Source: Sulfurimonas sp.
GTDB taxonomy: Bacteria > Campylobacterota > Campylobacteria > Campylobacterales > Sulfurimonadaceae
Assembly (NCBI RefSeq): GCF_028713515.1
Contig: NZ_JAQTOD010000003.1
Span: forward strand, 248,001-312,000
DNA length: 64,000 nucleotides
Reading direction: 5' to 3'
The notes below the pieces were generated by a model, which was not told where the DNA came from, did no database searches, and saw nothing but the letters and a program-made list of their open reading frames with translations. Numbering within the stretch: the stretch's first letter is position 1; the number at the start of each line of letters is the position of its first letter. A program made the translations under genes and the position numbers. This document shows, one piece after another, positions 18,067 through 28,014 of this stretch.

Positions 18067-19515
18067 ATGAAAGAAAATATTTTGATAATGTTATTTGTGA
18101 TGGGTGCTATCTTCTTCTCTGGGTGTGCTCCGATGATGAGTCCTTCGGTAGAGGCAATTACAAAAAATGATATGGTTACTTTAAAAAGTGAGCTTGCCAA
18201 GGGAGTTTCTCCGAGTTATATCCAGGGAGCTCCGTATGTGGTATATAATGGTTTTTCACTCGCAGCACTCGCTATTCTTCATAATAGAGAAGATATGTTT
18301 AAGATGTTAATTGAAGAAGGCGCAGATATAAATCAATCTCTTAAAGGTCTTGTAAATATAGAATATTCTCCTGAGCAAAGTGCTATGTCAAAATTCAAAC
18401 TGTTTCTTGATTACAAGGCAGAACCATCGCAGTTACTTCACTACTCTTGTGGTCAGCCAGCAGTAACGGAAATGTTGCTTTTAAAAAAAGCTAATCCAAA
18501 TTTTGAAATCAATAACTCTTTTGAACTAGATAGATGTATCAAAAAAATAGAGGCAATCAATAGTAGTATCAAATACTACGATTCAATTCATGTTGATGTC
18601 ACTACATTTAAAAAAGTAAGTTCTAACTATCTAGAGAGTGTGTCCTTGCTAATAAAGCATGGAGCGAATGTAAATTTAGTTAAAGATAAAAACTCGAGCC
18701 CACTTGACTATGCTATTGCAACAGGTGATATTAATCTAGTTCAGCAACTACTTAAAAAAGGAGCTGATATAAATTATGTTGACAGGAATGGATATACGCC
18801 ATTAATGTATGCCTCTTCGCGCAATTACATTGAGATTGTTAAGCTGCTTCTAGCTAATGGAGCGGACACATCAGCAAGAGACAAAACTGGAAAAAATGCT
18901 GCCGACTGGGCACTGGGACTAAATTATATAACTATCTATAATACTATCATCACTTTTGGGCAAACTAGCACTATAGTGGATAAAAAAACTACTGAACCAA
19001 AAAAATCTTTTGATGAGCTCAAAGCCATTCTTGCAAGCGGTGATCGTAAAAAATTACGCACTTTTTTAGATGAACACCCAGAGCAACTTAGCGGTATTGA
19101 AGATCCAGTGTTAAAGCTACTTTATACTGGTCCAGCTACTTTTCGTATCATCGACATAGTGGCGCTACACAAAGCAAACAAAAAAGATGTGATTATTATC
19201 GCTAAAATAAATGCGTCAGAAGGAGCATATAAATCTTTTACAGAAGATGATATGGCTCAATTAGAGAAGATGGGACTCTCTGATGAGGTAGTGGCTGCCA
19301 TGATTACAGCCAATACACAGTACCAAAAAGAGCAAAAACTTCTCACCAAACAGCAAGTTGTGCAACAGCCCATTGCACAACAGCCAATTGTGCAACAACA
19401 GGTTACACAACAAGAAAGTACCGCAGGGAATGCTGTCGTTAAAGGTGTTCAAGATGCTGTTATCCAAGAAGGCGCTAAGTCATTAGTGAAGCACTTCCTT
19501 CCATTTAAGTTTTAA
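18067..19515 (+). CDS. Ankyrin-repeat lipoprotein with Gln-rich tail
   Basis: The signal peptide ends in the lipobox FFSGC, so the 482-aa protein is exported and lipidated. Degenerate ankyrin-like repeats start at residue ~30; clear ones lie at about residues 195-290 (e.g. NGYTPLMYASSRNYIEIV, LLLANGADTSARD). Residues 325-425 form a separate region containing a KKDVIIIAKIN ... MGLSDEVVAAMI pattern seen in other envelope proteins. A QQPIAQQPIVQQQ tract (about 430-450) precedes a short C terminus that is not hydrophobic enough to be an anchor. Function unknown; a periplasmic protein-protein scaffold is inferred. Confidence 0.8.
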   Translation: MKENILIMLFVMGAIFFSGCAPMMSPSVEAITKNDMVTLKSELAKGVSPSYIQGAPYVVYNGFSLAALAILHNREDMFKMLIEEGADINQSLKGLVNIEYSPEQSAMSKFKLFLDYKAEPSQLLHYSCGQPAVTEMLLLKKANPNFEINNSFELDRCIKKIEAINSSIKYYDSIHVDVTTFKKVSSNYLESVSLLIKHGANVNLVKDKNSSPLDYAIATGDINLVQQLLKKGADINYVDRNGYTPLMYASSRNYIEIVKLLLANGADTSARDKTGKNAADWALGLNYITIYNTIITFGQTSTIVDKKTTEPKKSFDELKAILASGDRKKLRTFLDEHPEQLSGIEDPVLKLLYTGPATFRIIDIVALHKANKKDVIIIAKINASEGAYKSFTEDDMAQLEKMGLSDEVVAAMITANTQYQKEQKLLTKQQVVQQPIAQQPIVQQQVTQQESTAGNAVVKGVQDAVIQEGAKSLVKHFLPFKF

Positions 19516-19541
19516 ATGTATTGTGAAAATTTCTTATTTAG

Positions 19542-19560
19542 CTCCATGGTATAGATGGAG
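19542..19560. terminator. Weak stem-loop after the ankyrin gene
   Basis: CTCCAT and ATGGAG form a 6-bp stem with a 7-nt loop in the convergent spacer before rnhB. There is no T run of note. Confidence 0.35.
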
Positions 19561-19580
19561 TTAAAATAGTAAATCTTTTG

Positions 19581-20144
19581 TCATATTAAACTGGGAGTTA
19601 GCGCCTTTAGCTTATAGCTTCTTCTATGAATATCACAATATCCATATTTTTTAATCATCTCTACATGAAGTGCTGTTCCATATCCTTTATGCTTTTCAAA
19701 TTGATACAATGGATAGATAAGCGCCTCTTTTAGTATATCTCTGTCATGAGTTACTTTAGCTAAGATGGAGGCCGCACTAACTTCTGCGATTTTACCATCA
19801 GCTTTTATCATGGTAGTGATTCCATCCACTCCAAACGAGGAGTTTCCATCAAAAAGATACTCTTTGCTGCTTAGATTTTTTATAATCTCTTTTAGTCCTC
19901 TGTTTAAACAGAGTGAAATTCCATTATCATCAATCTCTTTGGCACTAAATTTTACTATATGATATGTTGAATTTTTAATGATTATTTCATATAGCTCTTC
20001 TCTTTTTTTTGCCGTAAGTTTTTTTGAGTCATTCAATCCATCAATATTGCAAGCCAATACACAGCCAGCAATAACTAAATCACCAGCAATTGGTCCTCTT
20101 CCAGCTTCATCAATTCCACATAAATTACCAAATTCCATTTTCAT
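19581..20144 (-). CDS. rnhB: Ribonuclease HII
   Basis: RNase HII cleaves RNA in RNA/DNA hybrids and starts removal of misincorporated ribonucleotides. The 187-aa protein carries the catalytic GIDEAGRGPIAGDLVIAG signature (D-E), the later D in SILAKVTHDRD, and KHKGYGT near the C terminus. The start lies 1 nt past the end of the upstream ATPase gene, suggesting a two-gene operon. Confidence 0.95.
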   Translation of the reverse strand: MKMEFGNLCGIDEAGRGPIAGDLVIAGCVLACNIDGLNDSKKLTAKKREELYEIIIKNSTYHIVKFSAKEIDDNGISLCLNRGLKEIIKNLSSKEYLFDGNSSFGVDGITTMIKADGKIAEVSAASILAKVTHDRDILKEALIYPLYQFEKHKGYGTALHVEMIKKYGYCDIHRRSYKLKALTPSLI

Positions 20145-20145
20145 C

Positions 20146-21210
20146 CTAATCTCCTATCGCCCAAATATCAAAAGGTATCATTTCAACTTTTGATAGTGGA
20201 TGATTTATCTTTCCCTCTTTGCTCATTGTAACAACTGTTATTTTTTTAACTTGGTATCTAAAGATAAAAGCCTCAATAGCCTCCATTTTCTTAAAGAGTG
20301 ATCTCTCTTCGGCAAAAGGCATTCCCAAAACTACTTCGTCACTATTAGGGAGATAAAAATCTATCCCATCATCATAATAACACGCTGTGCTTGATTTCAA
20401 AAGCTCTAAAAAAATCATATTTTCAAAAAGTTTACCAAAATTTTTATCTATTGTCAGTGCAGATTTCAGAGAGGTATCGCAAAGATAAATTTTTCTAATA
20501 GCTTTTGGATGGTTAACTTTTTGAAGCTGATGAATGTAGTTTTTATTGCTTAGATCCTCAAAAGACTTATATAGTTTATCTTTAGAGATTTTTCTTGTTG
20601 ATTTGATTCTCTCATATATAGAAAAAGGGGAGATTTTCTGTGCCATCATTTTTGTGCAGTAAACTAAAAGATCAAACTCCATCTCACTAAGAGTGTACTT
20701 CAATGTTTTTTGGATAAAAAGTGCTCTCTCGTCAGCGTTAATTTTGTGCATAGATGCAAATCCTCCAAGCTGAAAGAAGTGGTTTAACGCCGTGGAGTCA
20801 TATTTATGCTCATACGCTAAAAACTCCTCATAGTCAAGTGGATAGAGAGTGATTGTGGTTAAAAACTCAATATCGAAGTTTTTTTCGCAGCAGATTATGA
20901 GTTGAGAGACATTTGCTACTTTAACCTCTTTTTTGTAGTTATCTAAAACGAGAGTGTTGATTTTATACTTTAGACAAAAAGGTTGTAAATCGCTGTTTAG
21001 CGTCTCAATATTAATTCTGACATCGTTGCAATCTATATAGAGGTAGCTATTTTTTTTAAATCCAAGCAGATAATTTTTTACAAGTTTTGTCTTTCCGCTT
21101 TGAGTAACTCCATTTATCTGATAGCTTGAATCATCCAAAAAAGTTTTTCTAAAATGAAATTTATCAATAGTAATGTCGGTTTTATATAGTTCTTCAAGTA
21201 ATATTTCCAT
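20146..21210 (-). CDS. AAA-type ATPase with DUF4143-like C-terminal domain
   Basis: The 354-aa protein has a P-loop (NGVTQSGKTKLV) near residue 34, a Walker-B-like INTLVLDNYKK, a winged-helix-like middle (ISKDKLYKSFEDL) and a C-terminal nuclease-fold-like segment (GKLFENMIFLELLK followed by DFYLP). This is the layout of the AAA_14/DUF4143 family, often found as stand-alone genes of unknown role. It precedes rnhB by 1 nt and is divergent from the S10 operon. I cannot assign a function. Confidence 0.75.
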   Translation of the reverse strand: MEILLEELYKTDITIDKFHFRKTFLDDSSYQINGVTQSGKTKLVKNYLLGFKKNSYLYIDCNDVRINIETLNSDLQPFCLKYKINTLVLDNYKKEVKVANVSQLIICCEKNFDIEFLTTITLYPLDYEEFLAYEHKYDSTALNHFFQLGGFASMHKINADERALFIQKTLKYTLSEMEFDLLVYCTKMMAQKISPFSIYERIKSTRKISKDKLYKSFEDLSNKNYIHQLQKVNHPKAIRKIYLCDTSLKSALTIDKNFGKLFENMIFLELLKSSTACYYDDGIDFYLPNSDEVVLGMPFAEERSLFKKMEAIEAFIFRYQVKKITVVTMSKEGKINHPLSKVEMIPFDIWAIGD

Positions 21211-21282
21211 ATCGCTATTTTACAGTTTCCTTATTAAAAGGAAGTTAATTTTAGTAAAAAACCATTTTTAGTGCCTATTTAC

Positions 21283-21311
21283 TTGAATATTAGAGTTTCT
21301 TTAGATACAAT
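21283..21311 (+). promoter_or_regulatory. Main promoter of the S10-spc operon
   Basis: TTGAAT, a 17-nt spacer, then TACAAT. Transcription would start near 21318 and give a leader of about 50 nt. The leader contains a small hairpin (TTAGG CATGA CCTAA, 21330-21344) and an AGAAGGA ribosome binding site for rpsJ. Confidence 0.7.
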
Positions 21312-21366
21312 TCCGCTCGTTTAAAAATGTTAGGCATGACCTAATGAGTTCTTTAGAAGGAAAAAC

Positions 21367-21678
21367 ATGGAAAAAATTCGTTTAAAATTGAAAGCTTATG
21401 ATCATCGTGTTCTTGATAGATCTGTAGCATCAATCGTAGAGGCTGTAAAGCGTACTGGTGCGGTAATCCGCGGTCCGATACCTTTGCCAACAAAGATTCG
21501 TAAATATACGGTGATAAAATCTCCACACATTAACAAAAGTTCTCGTGAGCAGTTTGAAATCCGTATGCACGCTAGAGTTATTGATATTGTTTCTGCAACG
21601 CCTGAAACAGTTGATGCTCTAATGAAACTTGATCTTGCACCTGAAGTGGATGTTGAAGTCCGCTCTATGGATAAGTAG
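21367..21678 (+). CDS. rpsJ: 30S ribosomal protein S10
   Basis: The 103-aa protein is full length, with the S10 signature [14 protein letters not shown] and [16 protein letters not shown]. First gene of the S10 operon. In many bacteria S10 (NusE) also takes part in antitermination. Confidence 0.98.
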   Translation: MEKIRLKLKAYDHRVLDRSVASIVEAVKRTGAVIRGPIPLPTKIRKYTVIKSPHINKSSREQFEIRMHARVIDIVSATPETVDALMKLDLAPEVDVEVRSMDK

Positions 21679-21687
21679 GGAGCTGGT

Positions 21688-22263
21688 ATGGAATACATCG
21701 TTGAAAAAATTGGTATGAGCCGTACTATCACAGTTCCTAGTAAATCTGTTACTCTTTTAAGAGTGTTAGATGCTAAGGTTTGTGAAGTAAATGAAGGTAC
21801 TGCTATTGTTGCTTACAATATTGGTAAAAAATTGAACAAGCCTACTCAAGGTCAACAAAAAAAGTATGATATTTCATCTGAGTTTAACCGTTTTGTTACT
21901 TTAGAAGTAGCAAATAGCGAAGCTGGTGATTTAGATTTATCACCATTGGCAACTGCTAAAGTGTTAAAAGTTACTTTTAAAACAAAAGGTCGTGGATTTA
22001 CTGGTGCTATGAAGCGCTGGAATTTCTCTGGTGGTCCTGCTGAACACGGTCATAGATTTGGTCGTTTGACAGGTTCAATCGGTAGTAATGAGTATCCAGG
22101 TCGTGTTATGAAGGGCAAGAAAATGCCTGGACAATACGGTAACACAACCAATAGTGTTAAAAATGAAATAATCTCTTTCGATGCTGAGAACAACATCTTA
22201 GTGGTATCTGGTTCAGTATCAGGTCCTAATGGTGCTTTGGGTCGTGTAAAGGTAGCTAAATAA
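21688..22263 (+). CDS. rplC: 50S ribosomal protein L3
   Basis: The 191-aa protein has the L3 signature [17 protein letters not shown] and the loop with KMPGQYGN that reaches the peptidyl-transferase centre. It overlaps rplD by 1 nt (TAATG). Confidence 0.98.
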   Translation: MEYIVEKIGMSRTITVPSKSVTLLRVLDAKVCEVNEGTAIVAYNIGKKLNKPTQGQQKKYDISSEFNRFVTLEVANSEAGDLDLSPLATAKVLKVTFKTKGRGFTGAMKRWNFSGGPAEHGHRFGRLTGSIGSNEYPGRVMKGKKMPGQYGNTTNSVKNEIISFDAENNILVVSGSVSGPNGALGRVKVAK

Positions 22264-22877
22264 TGGGCGCAATTGTTCTAAATGAAAAAATGGAAAAAGC
22301 ATCTGAGTTAGCATTACCAGAGAGCTTTGCTGGAATTAATCCACACAACTTATATCTATATGTTAAATCTGCACAAGCAGCTCAAAGAGCTAACAGTGCT
22401 TCAGCTTTAACTCGTGGACAAGTTAGAGGTGGTGGTAAGAAGCCATGGGCTCAAAAAGGTGGCGGTCGTGCGAGAGCTGGTTCTCGTCGTTCTCCAATCT
22501 TTGTGGGCGGTGGTAAAGCGTTTGGTCCTAATAACAATCGTAATTATGATCTTAAAGTTAATAAAAAGCAAAAGAAACTTGCTCTTAACTTCGCTCTAAA
22601 CGAGCACGCTCAAAATGGAAGTCTATTCATCGTAGATAGTATTGAAGTTGCATCAGGTAAAACAAGAGATGCAGCAGCAATATTTAAAGCGCTTAACCAA
22701 AGAGATACTCTTTTTGTTAAAACTGTTTTAGATGAACAAACTTATTTAGCATTTGAAAATATCGCAAGTACTTATGTAATTGAAGAAAATGAATTAAATG
22801 CTTATTTAGCTGCAAACTATCGTTCACTTGTGATTGAAAAAGCAGTTTGGGAAAATCTTGTAGGAGAGGCTAAATAA
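22263..22877 (+). CDS. rplD: 50S ribosomal protein L4
   Basis: The 204-aa protein has the exit-tunnel loop [20 protein letters not shown] and the following [13 protein letters not shown]. In E. coli L4 represses its own operon by binding the leader; no comparable leader is obvious here. Coupled to neighbours on both sides by 1-nt overlaps. Confidence 0.98.
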   Translation: MGAIVLNEKMEKASELALPESFAGINPHNLYLYVKSAQAAQRANSASALTRGQVRGGGKKPWAQKGGGRARAGSRRSPIFVGGGKAFGPNNNRNYDLKVNKKQKKLALNFALNEHAQNGSLFIVDSIEVASGKTRDAAAIFKALNQRDTLFVKTVLDEQTYLAFENIASTYVIEENELNAYLAANYRSLVIEKAVWENLVGEAK

Positions 22878-23158
22878 TGGCAGATATTACAGATATTAAA
22901 TCTATACTTTATACAGAAAAGAGTTTAAGTCTTCAAGAAGATGGTGTTCTTGTTGTTCAAACATCTCCTCGTATGAGCAAGAGTGGTCTTAGAGAGGTAT
23001 TTCGTGAGTACTTTGGAATTATTCCAACAAGAGTTAACTCACTTAATCAAACCGGAAAAATTAAAAAGTTCCGTGGTGTAGCTGGTAAACAAAATAACTT
23101 CAAAAAGTTTTATGTTAAATTACCTGAGGGTGCACAAATAGAAAGTTTGGCGGTTTAA
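22877..23158 (+). CDS. rplW: 50S ribosomal protein L23
   Basis: A 93-aa protein with the N-terminal LYTEKSL motif and the [20 protein letters not shown] segment. It lies at the tunnel exit, where it docks SRP and trigger factor. It ends 1 nt before rplB. Confidence 0.97.
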   Translation: MADITDIKSILYTEKSLSLQEDGVLVVQTSPRMSKSGLREVFREYFGIIPTRVNSLNQTGKIKKFRGVAGKQNNFKKFYVKLPEGAQIESLAV

Positions 23159-23159
23159 C

Positions 23160-23999
23160 ATGGCAATAAAAACTTATAAACCAACAACTCCAAGTCGTCG
23201 TTTTTTAACAAATGTTGATAACAGTGATATCACTGCTAAGCCATCTGTTCGTTCACTATTAATAAAACTTCCTGCAAGTGCTGGTCGTAACAATAATGGT
23301 CGTATAACTTCTCGTCATAAAGAAGCTGGTGCTAAAAAACTTTACCGTATCATAGATTTCAAAAGAGATAAATTTGATGTTCCAGGTACGGTTAGCACTA
23401 TAGAGTACGATCCATATCGTAACTGTCGTATTGCATTAGTTACTTATGTTGATGGTGACAAAAGATATATCCTGCAACCAAAAGGTTTAAAAGTTGGAGA
23501 TGCAGTTATGTCTGCTAAAACTGGACTTGATGTTAAGCCAGGTAATGCGATGAAACTTATGAGTATTCCTGTTGGAACACTTGTTCATAATATTGAACTT
23601 AAAATTGGTAAAGGCGGACAACTAGTTCGTTCAGCTGGAACTTCTGCTCAAATTATGGGTCGTGATGGCAAGTATGTTTCACTTCGTATGCCTTCATCTG
23701 AGATGCGTTTAGTTCTTGGTGAGTGTATGGCTACTATCGGTATTGTTGGAAATGAAGAGTATATCAATATAGTTATCGGAAAAGCGGGTCGCTCTCGTCA
23801 TATGGGTATCCGTCCTCAGACTCGTGGTTCAGCAATGAATCCAGTTGATCACCCGCATGGTGGTGGTGAAGGTAAAACAAATTCGGGTCGTCATCCGGTT
23901 ACTCCATGGGGTAAACCAACTAAAGGTGCTAAAACTCGTCATAAAAAAGCTAGTGATAAACTAATTATTACTCGCCGTAAATCTAATCCGAAGAGGTAG
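23160..23999 (+). CDS. rplB: 50S ribosomal protein L2
   Basis: The 279-aa protein has the L2 signature [13 protein letters not shown] with the functionally required histidine, plus [19 protein letters not shown] near the N terminus. Highly basic tail. Confidence 0.98.
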   Translation: MAIKTYKPTTPSRRFLTNVDNSDITAKPSVRSLLIKLPASAGRNNNGRITSRHKEAGAKKLYRIIDFKRDKFDVPGTVSTIEYDPYRNCRIALVTYVDGDKRYILQPKGLKVGDAVMSAKTGLDVKPGNAMKLMSIPVGTLVHNIELKIGKGGQLVRSAGTSAQIMGRDGKYVSLRMPSSEMRLVLGECMATIGIVGNEEYINIVIGKAGRSRHMGIRPQTRGSAMNPVDHPHGGGEGKTNSGRHPVTPWGKPTKGAKTRHKKASDKLIITRRKSNPKR

Positions 24000-24003
24000 T
24001 TAA

Positions 24004-24279
24004 ATGGCAAGAAGCGTAAAAAAAGGTCCATTTATTGATGATCATTTACTTAAAAAAGTAGTTGAAGCTAAAGCAGAAGGCAATAAAAAGCCTATTAAAA
24101 CTTGGTCTCGCAGAAGTATGGTTTTACCAGATATGGTAGGACTAACTTTAAATGTTCATAACGGAAGACAATTTGTTCCTGTTTTCGTAACAGAGAATCA
24201 TATCGGTTACAAACTAGGTGAGTTCGCACCTACTCGTACATTCAAGGGCCATAAGGGCTCAGTTCAGAAGAAAGGGTAA
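24004..24279 (+). CDS. rpsS: 30S ribosomal protein S19
   Basis: The 91-aa protein begins [18 protein letters not shown] and has the [15 protein letters not shown] and [17 protein letters not shown] ([13 protein letters not shown]) motifs. It is 4 nt after rplB. Confidence 0.98.
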   Translation: MARSVKKGPFIDDHLLKKVVEAKAEGNKKPIKTWSRRSMVLPDMVGLTLNVHNGRQFVPVFVTENHIGYKLGEFAPTRTFKGHKGSVQKKG

Positions 24280-24281
24280 TC

Positions 24282-24599
24282 ATGGCTAGAGCATTATTAA
24301 AATTTATCCGTGTTTCTCCAACTAAATCTCGTCTTATTGCAAGAGAGATTCAAGGTATGAACGCTGAGCTAGCATTGGCAGCTTTAGAGTTTACACCAAA
24401 CAAAGCAGCAAAAATTATCTATAAAGTAGTTGCGTCAGCAGTTGCAAACAGTGGTAATGAAGCGGCAGATTGTGTAATTACATCATGTCGTGTTGATAAC
24501 GGTCCAGTTCTTAAAAGATTTCGTCCTCGTGCTCGTGGTATGGCTTCTGGAATAAGAAAACCGACAGCACATATATTAGTAGAAGTAGAGGGTAAATAA
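24282..24599 (+). CDS. rplV: 50S ribosomal protein L22
   Basis: A 105-aa protein with [16 protein letters not shown] at the N terminus and the beta-hairpin [20 protein letters not shown] that lines the exit tunnel. It is 2 nt from rpsS and 1 nt from rpsC. Confidence 0.98.
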   Translation: MARALLKFIRVSPTKSRLIAREIQGMNAELALAALEFTPNKAAKIIYKVVASAVANSGNEAADCVITSCRVDNGPVLKRFRPRARGMASGIRKPTAHILVEVEGK

Positions 24600-24600
24600 T

Positions 24601-25326
24601 ATGGGTCAAAAAGTTAATCCTATTGGTTTACGTCTTGGTATCAACCGTAATTGGGAGAGTCGTTGGTTCCCTAATTTTAAGACTGCAGCAGCATCTTTGG
24701 GTGAAGATTACAAGATTCGTACATATTTGAAGAAAAAACTTTACTATGCTGGTGTTGCTAACATTATCATAGAGAGAACTGTTAAAAAACTTAGAGTAAC
24801 TGTTGTTGCGGCTCGTCCTGGTATCATTATTGGTAAAAAGGGTGCGGACATTGAGACTCTTAAAACAGATCTTCAAAAACTTGTTGGTAAGCAAATATCA
24901 GTAAACATTAAAGAAGAGAAAAAAGCTCAAACTGTTTCTCAGCTTGTTGCTGAAAATGTAGCTACTCAACTTGAGAATCGTGTTGCTTTTAGAAGAGCTA
25001 TGAAAAAAGTTATGCAAAATGCACAACGCTCAGGCGCTAAAGGTATTAAAATATCTGTAAGCGGTCGTCTTGGTGGAGCTGAAATGGCTCGTACTGAGTG
25101 GTATTTAGAGGGACGCGTTCCACTTCATACTCTTCGTGCAAAAATCGATTACGGTTTTGCTGAGGCTCATACTACTTATGGTTGTATCGGTGTAAAAGTT
25201 TGGATATTTAAAGGTGAGGTTCTCACTAAAGGTATCCCTGCTGAAGCTAAAGAAGAAGAAAAATCAGAGCAGCGTCGTCCAAACAAGCGTGCTCCAAAAC
25301 GCGAAAATAGCGGAAAGGCTGAATAA
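24601..25326 (+). CDS. rpsC: 30S ribosomal protein S3
   Basis: The 241-aa protein starts [14 protein letters not shown], has the KH motif [14 protein letters not shown] and [15 protein letters not shown], and ends in a basic tail. It helps form the mRNA entry channel. Confidence 0.98.
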   Translation: MGQKVNPIGLRLGINRNWESRWFPNFKTAAASLGEDYKIRTYLKKKLYYAGVANIIIERTVKKLRVTVVAARPGIIIGKKGADIETLKTDLQKLVGKQISVNIKEEKKAQTVSQLVAENVATQLENRVAFRRAMKKVMQNAQRSGAKGIKISVSGRLGGAEMARTEWYLEGRVPLHTLRAKIDYGFAEAHTTYGCIGVKVWIFKGEVLTKGIPAEAKEEEKSEQRRPNKRAPKRENSGKAE

Positions 25327-25328
25327 TT

Positions 25329-25754
25329 ATGTTAATGCCTAAAAGAACTAAATACCGTAAAATGATGAAAGGGCGTAACCGTGGTAACGCTCGTTCAGGA
25401 TTTACGCTTGCATTTGGCGATATTGCAATTAAGGCTGTTGAGGCGGGTCGTATTAACTCTCGTCAAATCGAATCAGCTCGTATTACAGCTACTCGTCATA
25501 TCAAAAGATCTGGTAAGATTTGGATTCGTGTTTTCCCTGCAAAACCGTTAACTGCAAAACCTCTTGAAACTCGTATGGGTAAAGGTAAAGGTTCAGTTGA
25601 CCAATGGGTTATGAACATTAAACCAGGTCGTATAATTTTTGAGATGGCTGGTGTTCCAGAAGAGCTTGCTCGTGAAGCATTAACTCTTGCGTTACACAAA
25701 TTACCATTCAAAACAAAAATAATAACTGCGGAGATGAGCAATGAAATATTCTGA
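25329..25754 (+). CDS. rplP: 50S ribosomal protein L16
   Basis: The 141-aa protein begins [11 protein letters not shown], aligning with the usual MLxPKRTKxRK start, so the first ATG is kept. [15 protein letters not shown] and [13 protein letters not shown] are the family signatures. It overlaps rpmC by 14 nt. Confidence 0.98.
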   Translation: MLMPKRTKYRKMMKGRNRGNARSGFTLAFGDIAIKAVEAGRINSRQIESARITATRHIKRSGKIWIRVFPAKPLTAKPLETRMGKGKGSVDQWVMNIKPGRIIFEMAGVPEELAREALTLALHKLPFKTKIITAEMSNEIF

Positions 25755-25929
25755 TTTAGCAGATAAAAACTCGGTTGAATTAAAAGCTATGCTTAAAACA
25801 AGAAAAACAGAGCTTTTTACTTTAAAAATAAAAAAACAGATGATGCAATTACAAAATAGTAGCGAACTTAAAATAGCTAAAAAAGATATTGCAAGAATCA
25901 ATACTGCACTTACTGCAGTATCGAAATAG
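25741..25929 (+). CDS. rpmC: 50S ribosomal protein L29
   Basis: A 62-aa two-helix protein with the KSxxEL-like start ([19 protein letters not shown]) and the C-terminal [11 protein letters not shown] helix. The start lies inside the end of rplP. Confidence 0.95.
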   Translation: MKYSDLADKNSVELKAMLKTRKTELFTLKIKKQMMQLQNSSELKIAKKDIARINTALTAVSK

Positions 25930-25938
25930 GGGCAAGCA

Positions 25939-26190
25939 ATGACACATAAGCGTGAAATTCAAGGTAGCGTAGTTAAAATTGCAGGCGACAAGACAGCAAC
26001 TGTTCTTGTTGAGCGTCGTGTAATGCACCCTCGTTACCATAAAGTTGTAAAGCGTTTCAAAAAGTACTTGGTACATGATGAGCGCAATGAGTTAAAAGTT
26101 GGCGATAAGGTTGTTGCAATCGAGTGTCGCCCACTTTCTAAAACAAAATCTTATAGACTTAAAACAGTAGTATCAGGAGAAAATTCATGA
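25939..26190 (+). CDS. rpsQ: 30S ribosomal protein S17
   Basis: An 83-aa OB-fold protein with [20 protein letters not shown] and the [13 protein letters not shown]-terminal signature. It overlaps rplN by 4 nt. Confidence 0.97.
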   Translation: MTHKREIQGSVVKIAGDKTATVLVERRVMHPRYHKVVKRFKKYLVHDERNELKVGDKVVAIECRPLSKTKSYRLKTVVSGENS

Positions 26191-26555
26191 TTCAAAGTTT
26201 TAGTCGTTTAGTTGTAGCTGATAACACAGGTGCAAAAGAGATTATGTGTATTAAGGTACTTGGTGGTTCTAAGCGTCGTTACGCAACAGTAGGTGATGTT
26301 ATTATTGCTTCTGTAAAAAAAGCGACTCCAACTGCTAAAGTTAAAAAAGGTAAAGTTGTAAAAGCTGTTATCGTTAGAACATCTAAAGAGGTTCACCGTG
26401 AAAATGGTTCTCTTATCCGTTTTGATGATAATGCAGCTGTTATACTTGATGACAAAAGAGAGCCAATTGGCACTCGTATTTTCGGCCCTGTTGCTCGTGA
26501 AGTACGATATGCTGGTTTTATGAAGATTGTATCTCTTGCGCCGGAGGTTGTTTGA
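26187..26555 (+). CDS. rplN: 50S ribosomal protein L14
   Basis: The 122-aa protein has [19 protein letters not shown] and the family signature with [20 protein letters not shown]. It overlaps rplX by 4 nt. Confidence 0.98.
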   Translation: MIQSFSRLVVADNTGAKEIMCIKVLGGSKRRYATVGDVIIASVKKATPTAKVKKGKVVKAVIVRTSKEVHRENGSLIRFDDNAAVILDDKREPIGTRIFGPVAREVRYAGFMKIVSLAPEVV

Positions 26556-26785
26556 TGGCAAAGATTAAATTCAAGAAAGGCGATACTGTTGAAATTATCG
26601 CTGGTGATGATCGTGGAACTAAAGCAAAAGTGCTTTCAGTTTTAGTAAAAAAGAACAAAGTTATTGTTGAGGGTTGTAAAATTGCTAAAAAAGCAATCAA
26701 ACCAACTGAAGACAATACTAAAGGCGGACATATCAATAAAGAGATGCCAATAGATATTTCAAATGTTCGTAAAGTGGAGGCATAA
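26552..26785 (+). CDS. rplX: 50S ribosomal protein L24
   Basis: A 77-aa protein with the KOW motif [20 protein letters not shown], somewhat shorter than E. coli L24 (104 aa) but normal for this phylum. It starts assembly of the 50S subunit. Confidence 0.96.
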   Translation: MMAKIKFKKGDTVEIIAGDDRGTKAKVLSVLVKKNKVIVEGCKIAKKAIKPTEDNTKGGHINKEMPIDISNVRKVEA

Positions 26786-26788
26786 TAG

Positions 26789-27340
26789 ATGGCTCGTTTT
26801 AAAGATAAATATTTAAGTTTAAGATCTGAGTTACAAGCAGAGTTAGGGATTAAAAACCCTATGCAGGCACCAGCATTTGATAAAATTATTATTTCAGTTG
26901 GTACTGGTTTTGCAATGAAAGATAACAAGCTTATCCAAAACATAGAAGATACAATTACAGCAATCGCTGGTCAAAAAGCATCAACCGTAATAGCTAAAAA
27001 ATCTGTTGCAGGTTTTAAAGTTCGTGAAGGTATGCCAGTTGGTGTTCGTGTTACTCTTCGTGGTGAGAATATGTATAACTTCTTAGATCGTTTGATTTCT
27101 GTTGCACTTCCTCGTGTGAAAGATTTCCGTGGTGTTCCAAGAAATGGTTTTGATGGTCGTGGTAATTATAACTTCGGACTACAAGAGCAACTTATTTTTA
27201 CTGAAGTTAATTATGATTCTGTAATGCAAATTCATGGTATGAATATCACAGTTGTAACTACTGCTGATTCAGACAAAGCAGGATTTGCTCTTCTAGAAAA
27301 AATGGGTATGCCTTTTACTAAAGGAAGCAACAATGGCTAA
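26789..27340 (+). CDS. rplE: 50S ribosomal protein L5
   Basis: The 183-aa protein has the C-terminal [19 protein letters not shown] and LQEQLIF signatures of L5, which binds 5S rRNA. It overlaps rpsN by 8 nt. Confidence 0.97.
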   Translation: MARFKDKYLSLRSELQAELGIKNPMQAPAFDKIIISVGTGFAMKDNKLIQNIEDTITAIAGQKASTVIAKKSVAGFKVREGMPVGVRVTLRGENMYNFLDRLISVALPRVKDFRGVPRNGFDGRGNYNFGLQEQLIFTEVNYDSVMQIHGMNITVVTTADSDKAGFALLEKMGMPFTKGSNNG

Positions 27341-27518
27341 AAAGTCAATGATCGTAAAAGCGGCAAGAGAGCCGAAATTTAAAGTTCGTGGTTACACTAG
27401 ATGTCAGATTTGTGGTCGTCCACACTCTGTAATTCGTGATTTTGGTATCTGTCGCGTTTGCTTTAGAAAAATGGCAAATGAAGGGTTAATCCCAGGCGTT
27501 AGAAAGTCTTCTTGGTAA
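27333..27518 (+). CDS. rpsN: 30S ribosomal protein S14, zinc-binding (type Z)
   Basis: The 61-aa short form keeps both zinc pairs, CQIC and CRVC, and the ending [10 protein letters not shown]. Zinc-free long S14 (about 101 aa) is the alternative type in other proteobacteria. A 91-nt gap with a promoter-like sequence separates it from rpsH. Confidence 0.97.
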   Translation: MAKKSMIVKAAREPKFKVRGYTRCQICGRPHSVIRDFGICRVCFRKMANEGLIPGVRKSSW

Positions 27519-27553
27519 TATAACGCAAGTGCTAATCTCTCTTTTAGATAGAT

Positions 27554-27582
27554 TTGACACTGTTATATATTGATTAGATACT
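27554..27582 (+). promoter_or_regulatory. Probable internal promoter before rpsH
   Basis: A perfect TTGACA, a 17-nt spacer, then GATACT (4 of 6 to consensus) in the largest gap of the ribosomal operon. Transcription would start about 20 nt before the rpsH ATG and supply rpsH to infA. A small inverted repeat (CTAATC / GATTAG) also lies in this gap. Confidence 0.5.
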
Positions 27583-27609
27583 GCTAATTGCATAGCATAA
27601 GGAAAAAAT

Positions 27610-28005
27610 ATGATAAATGATTTAGTATCGGATGCGTTAACTCGTATTCGTAATGCTGGTATGAGAAGATTATCGGTTACAACTTTGGTACATTCAAAAG
27701 GTATTGAAGCTCTAGCTAATATTCTAGTGGAAAAAGGTTACCTTGAGAGTGCTAATGTTATCGAAGATGGCGTTAAAAAAACTATCAAAGTTGTATTAAA
27801 ATACAATGATGCAGGTAAAACCGTTATTAATGAAATGAAAAGAATTTCTAAGCCTGGTCGTCGTGTTTACGAGGGTAAAGAGAATATAAAGCGTTTCAAA
27901 AATGGTTACGGAACTATTATTGTTAGTACATCACATGGCATACTACCAAATGACAAGGCTTATGCTCTTGGCGTTGGTGGCGAAGTTATGTGTACGATTT
28001 GGTAG
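27610..28005 (+). CDS. rpsH: 30S ribosomal protein S8
   Basis: The 131-aa protein has [15 protein letters not shown] at the start and the C-terminal signature with [13 protein letters not shown]. In E. coli S8 is the translational repressor of the spc operon. An AAGGAAAAA ribosome binding site precedes the ATG. Confidence 0.98.
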   Translation: MINDLVSDALTRIRNAGMRRLSVTTLVHSKGIEALANILVEKGYLESANVIEDGVKKTIKVVLKYNDAGKTVINEMKRISKPGRRVYEGKENIKRFKNGYGTIIVSTSHGILPNDKAYALGVGGEVMCTIW

Positions 28006-28014
28006 GGAGATAAC

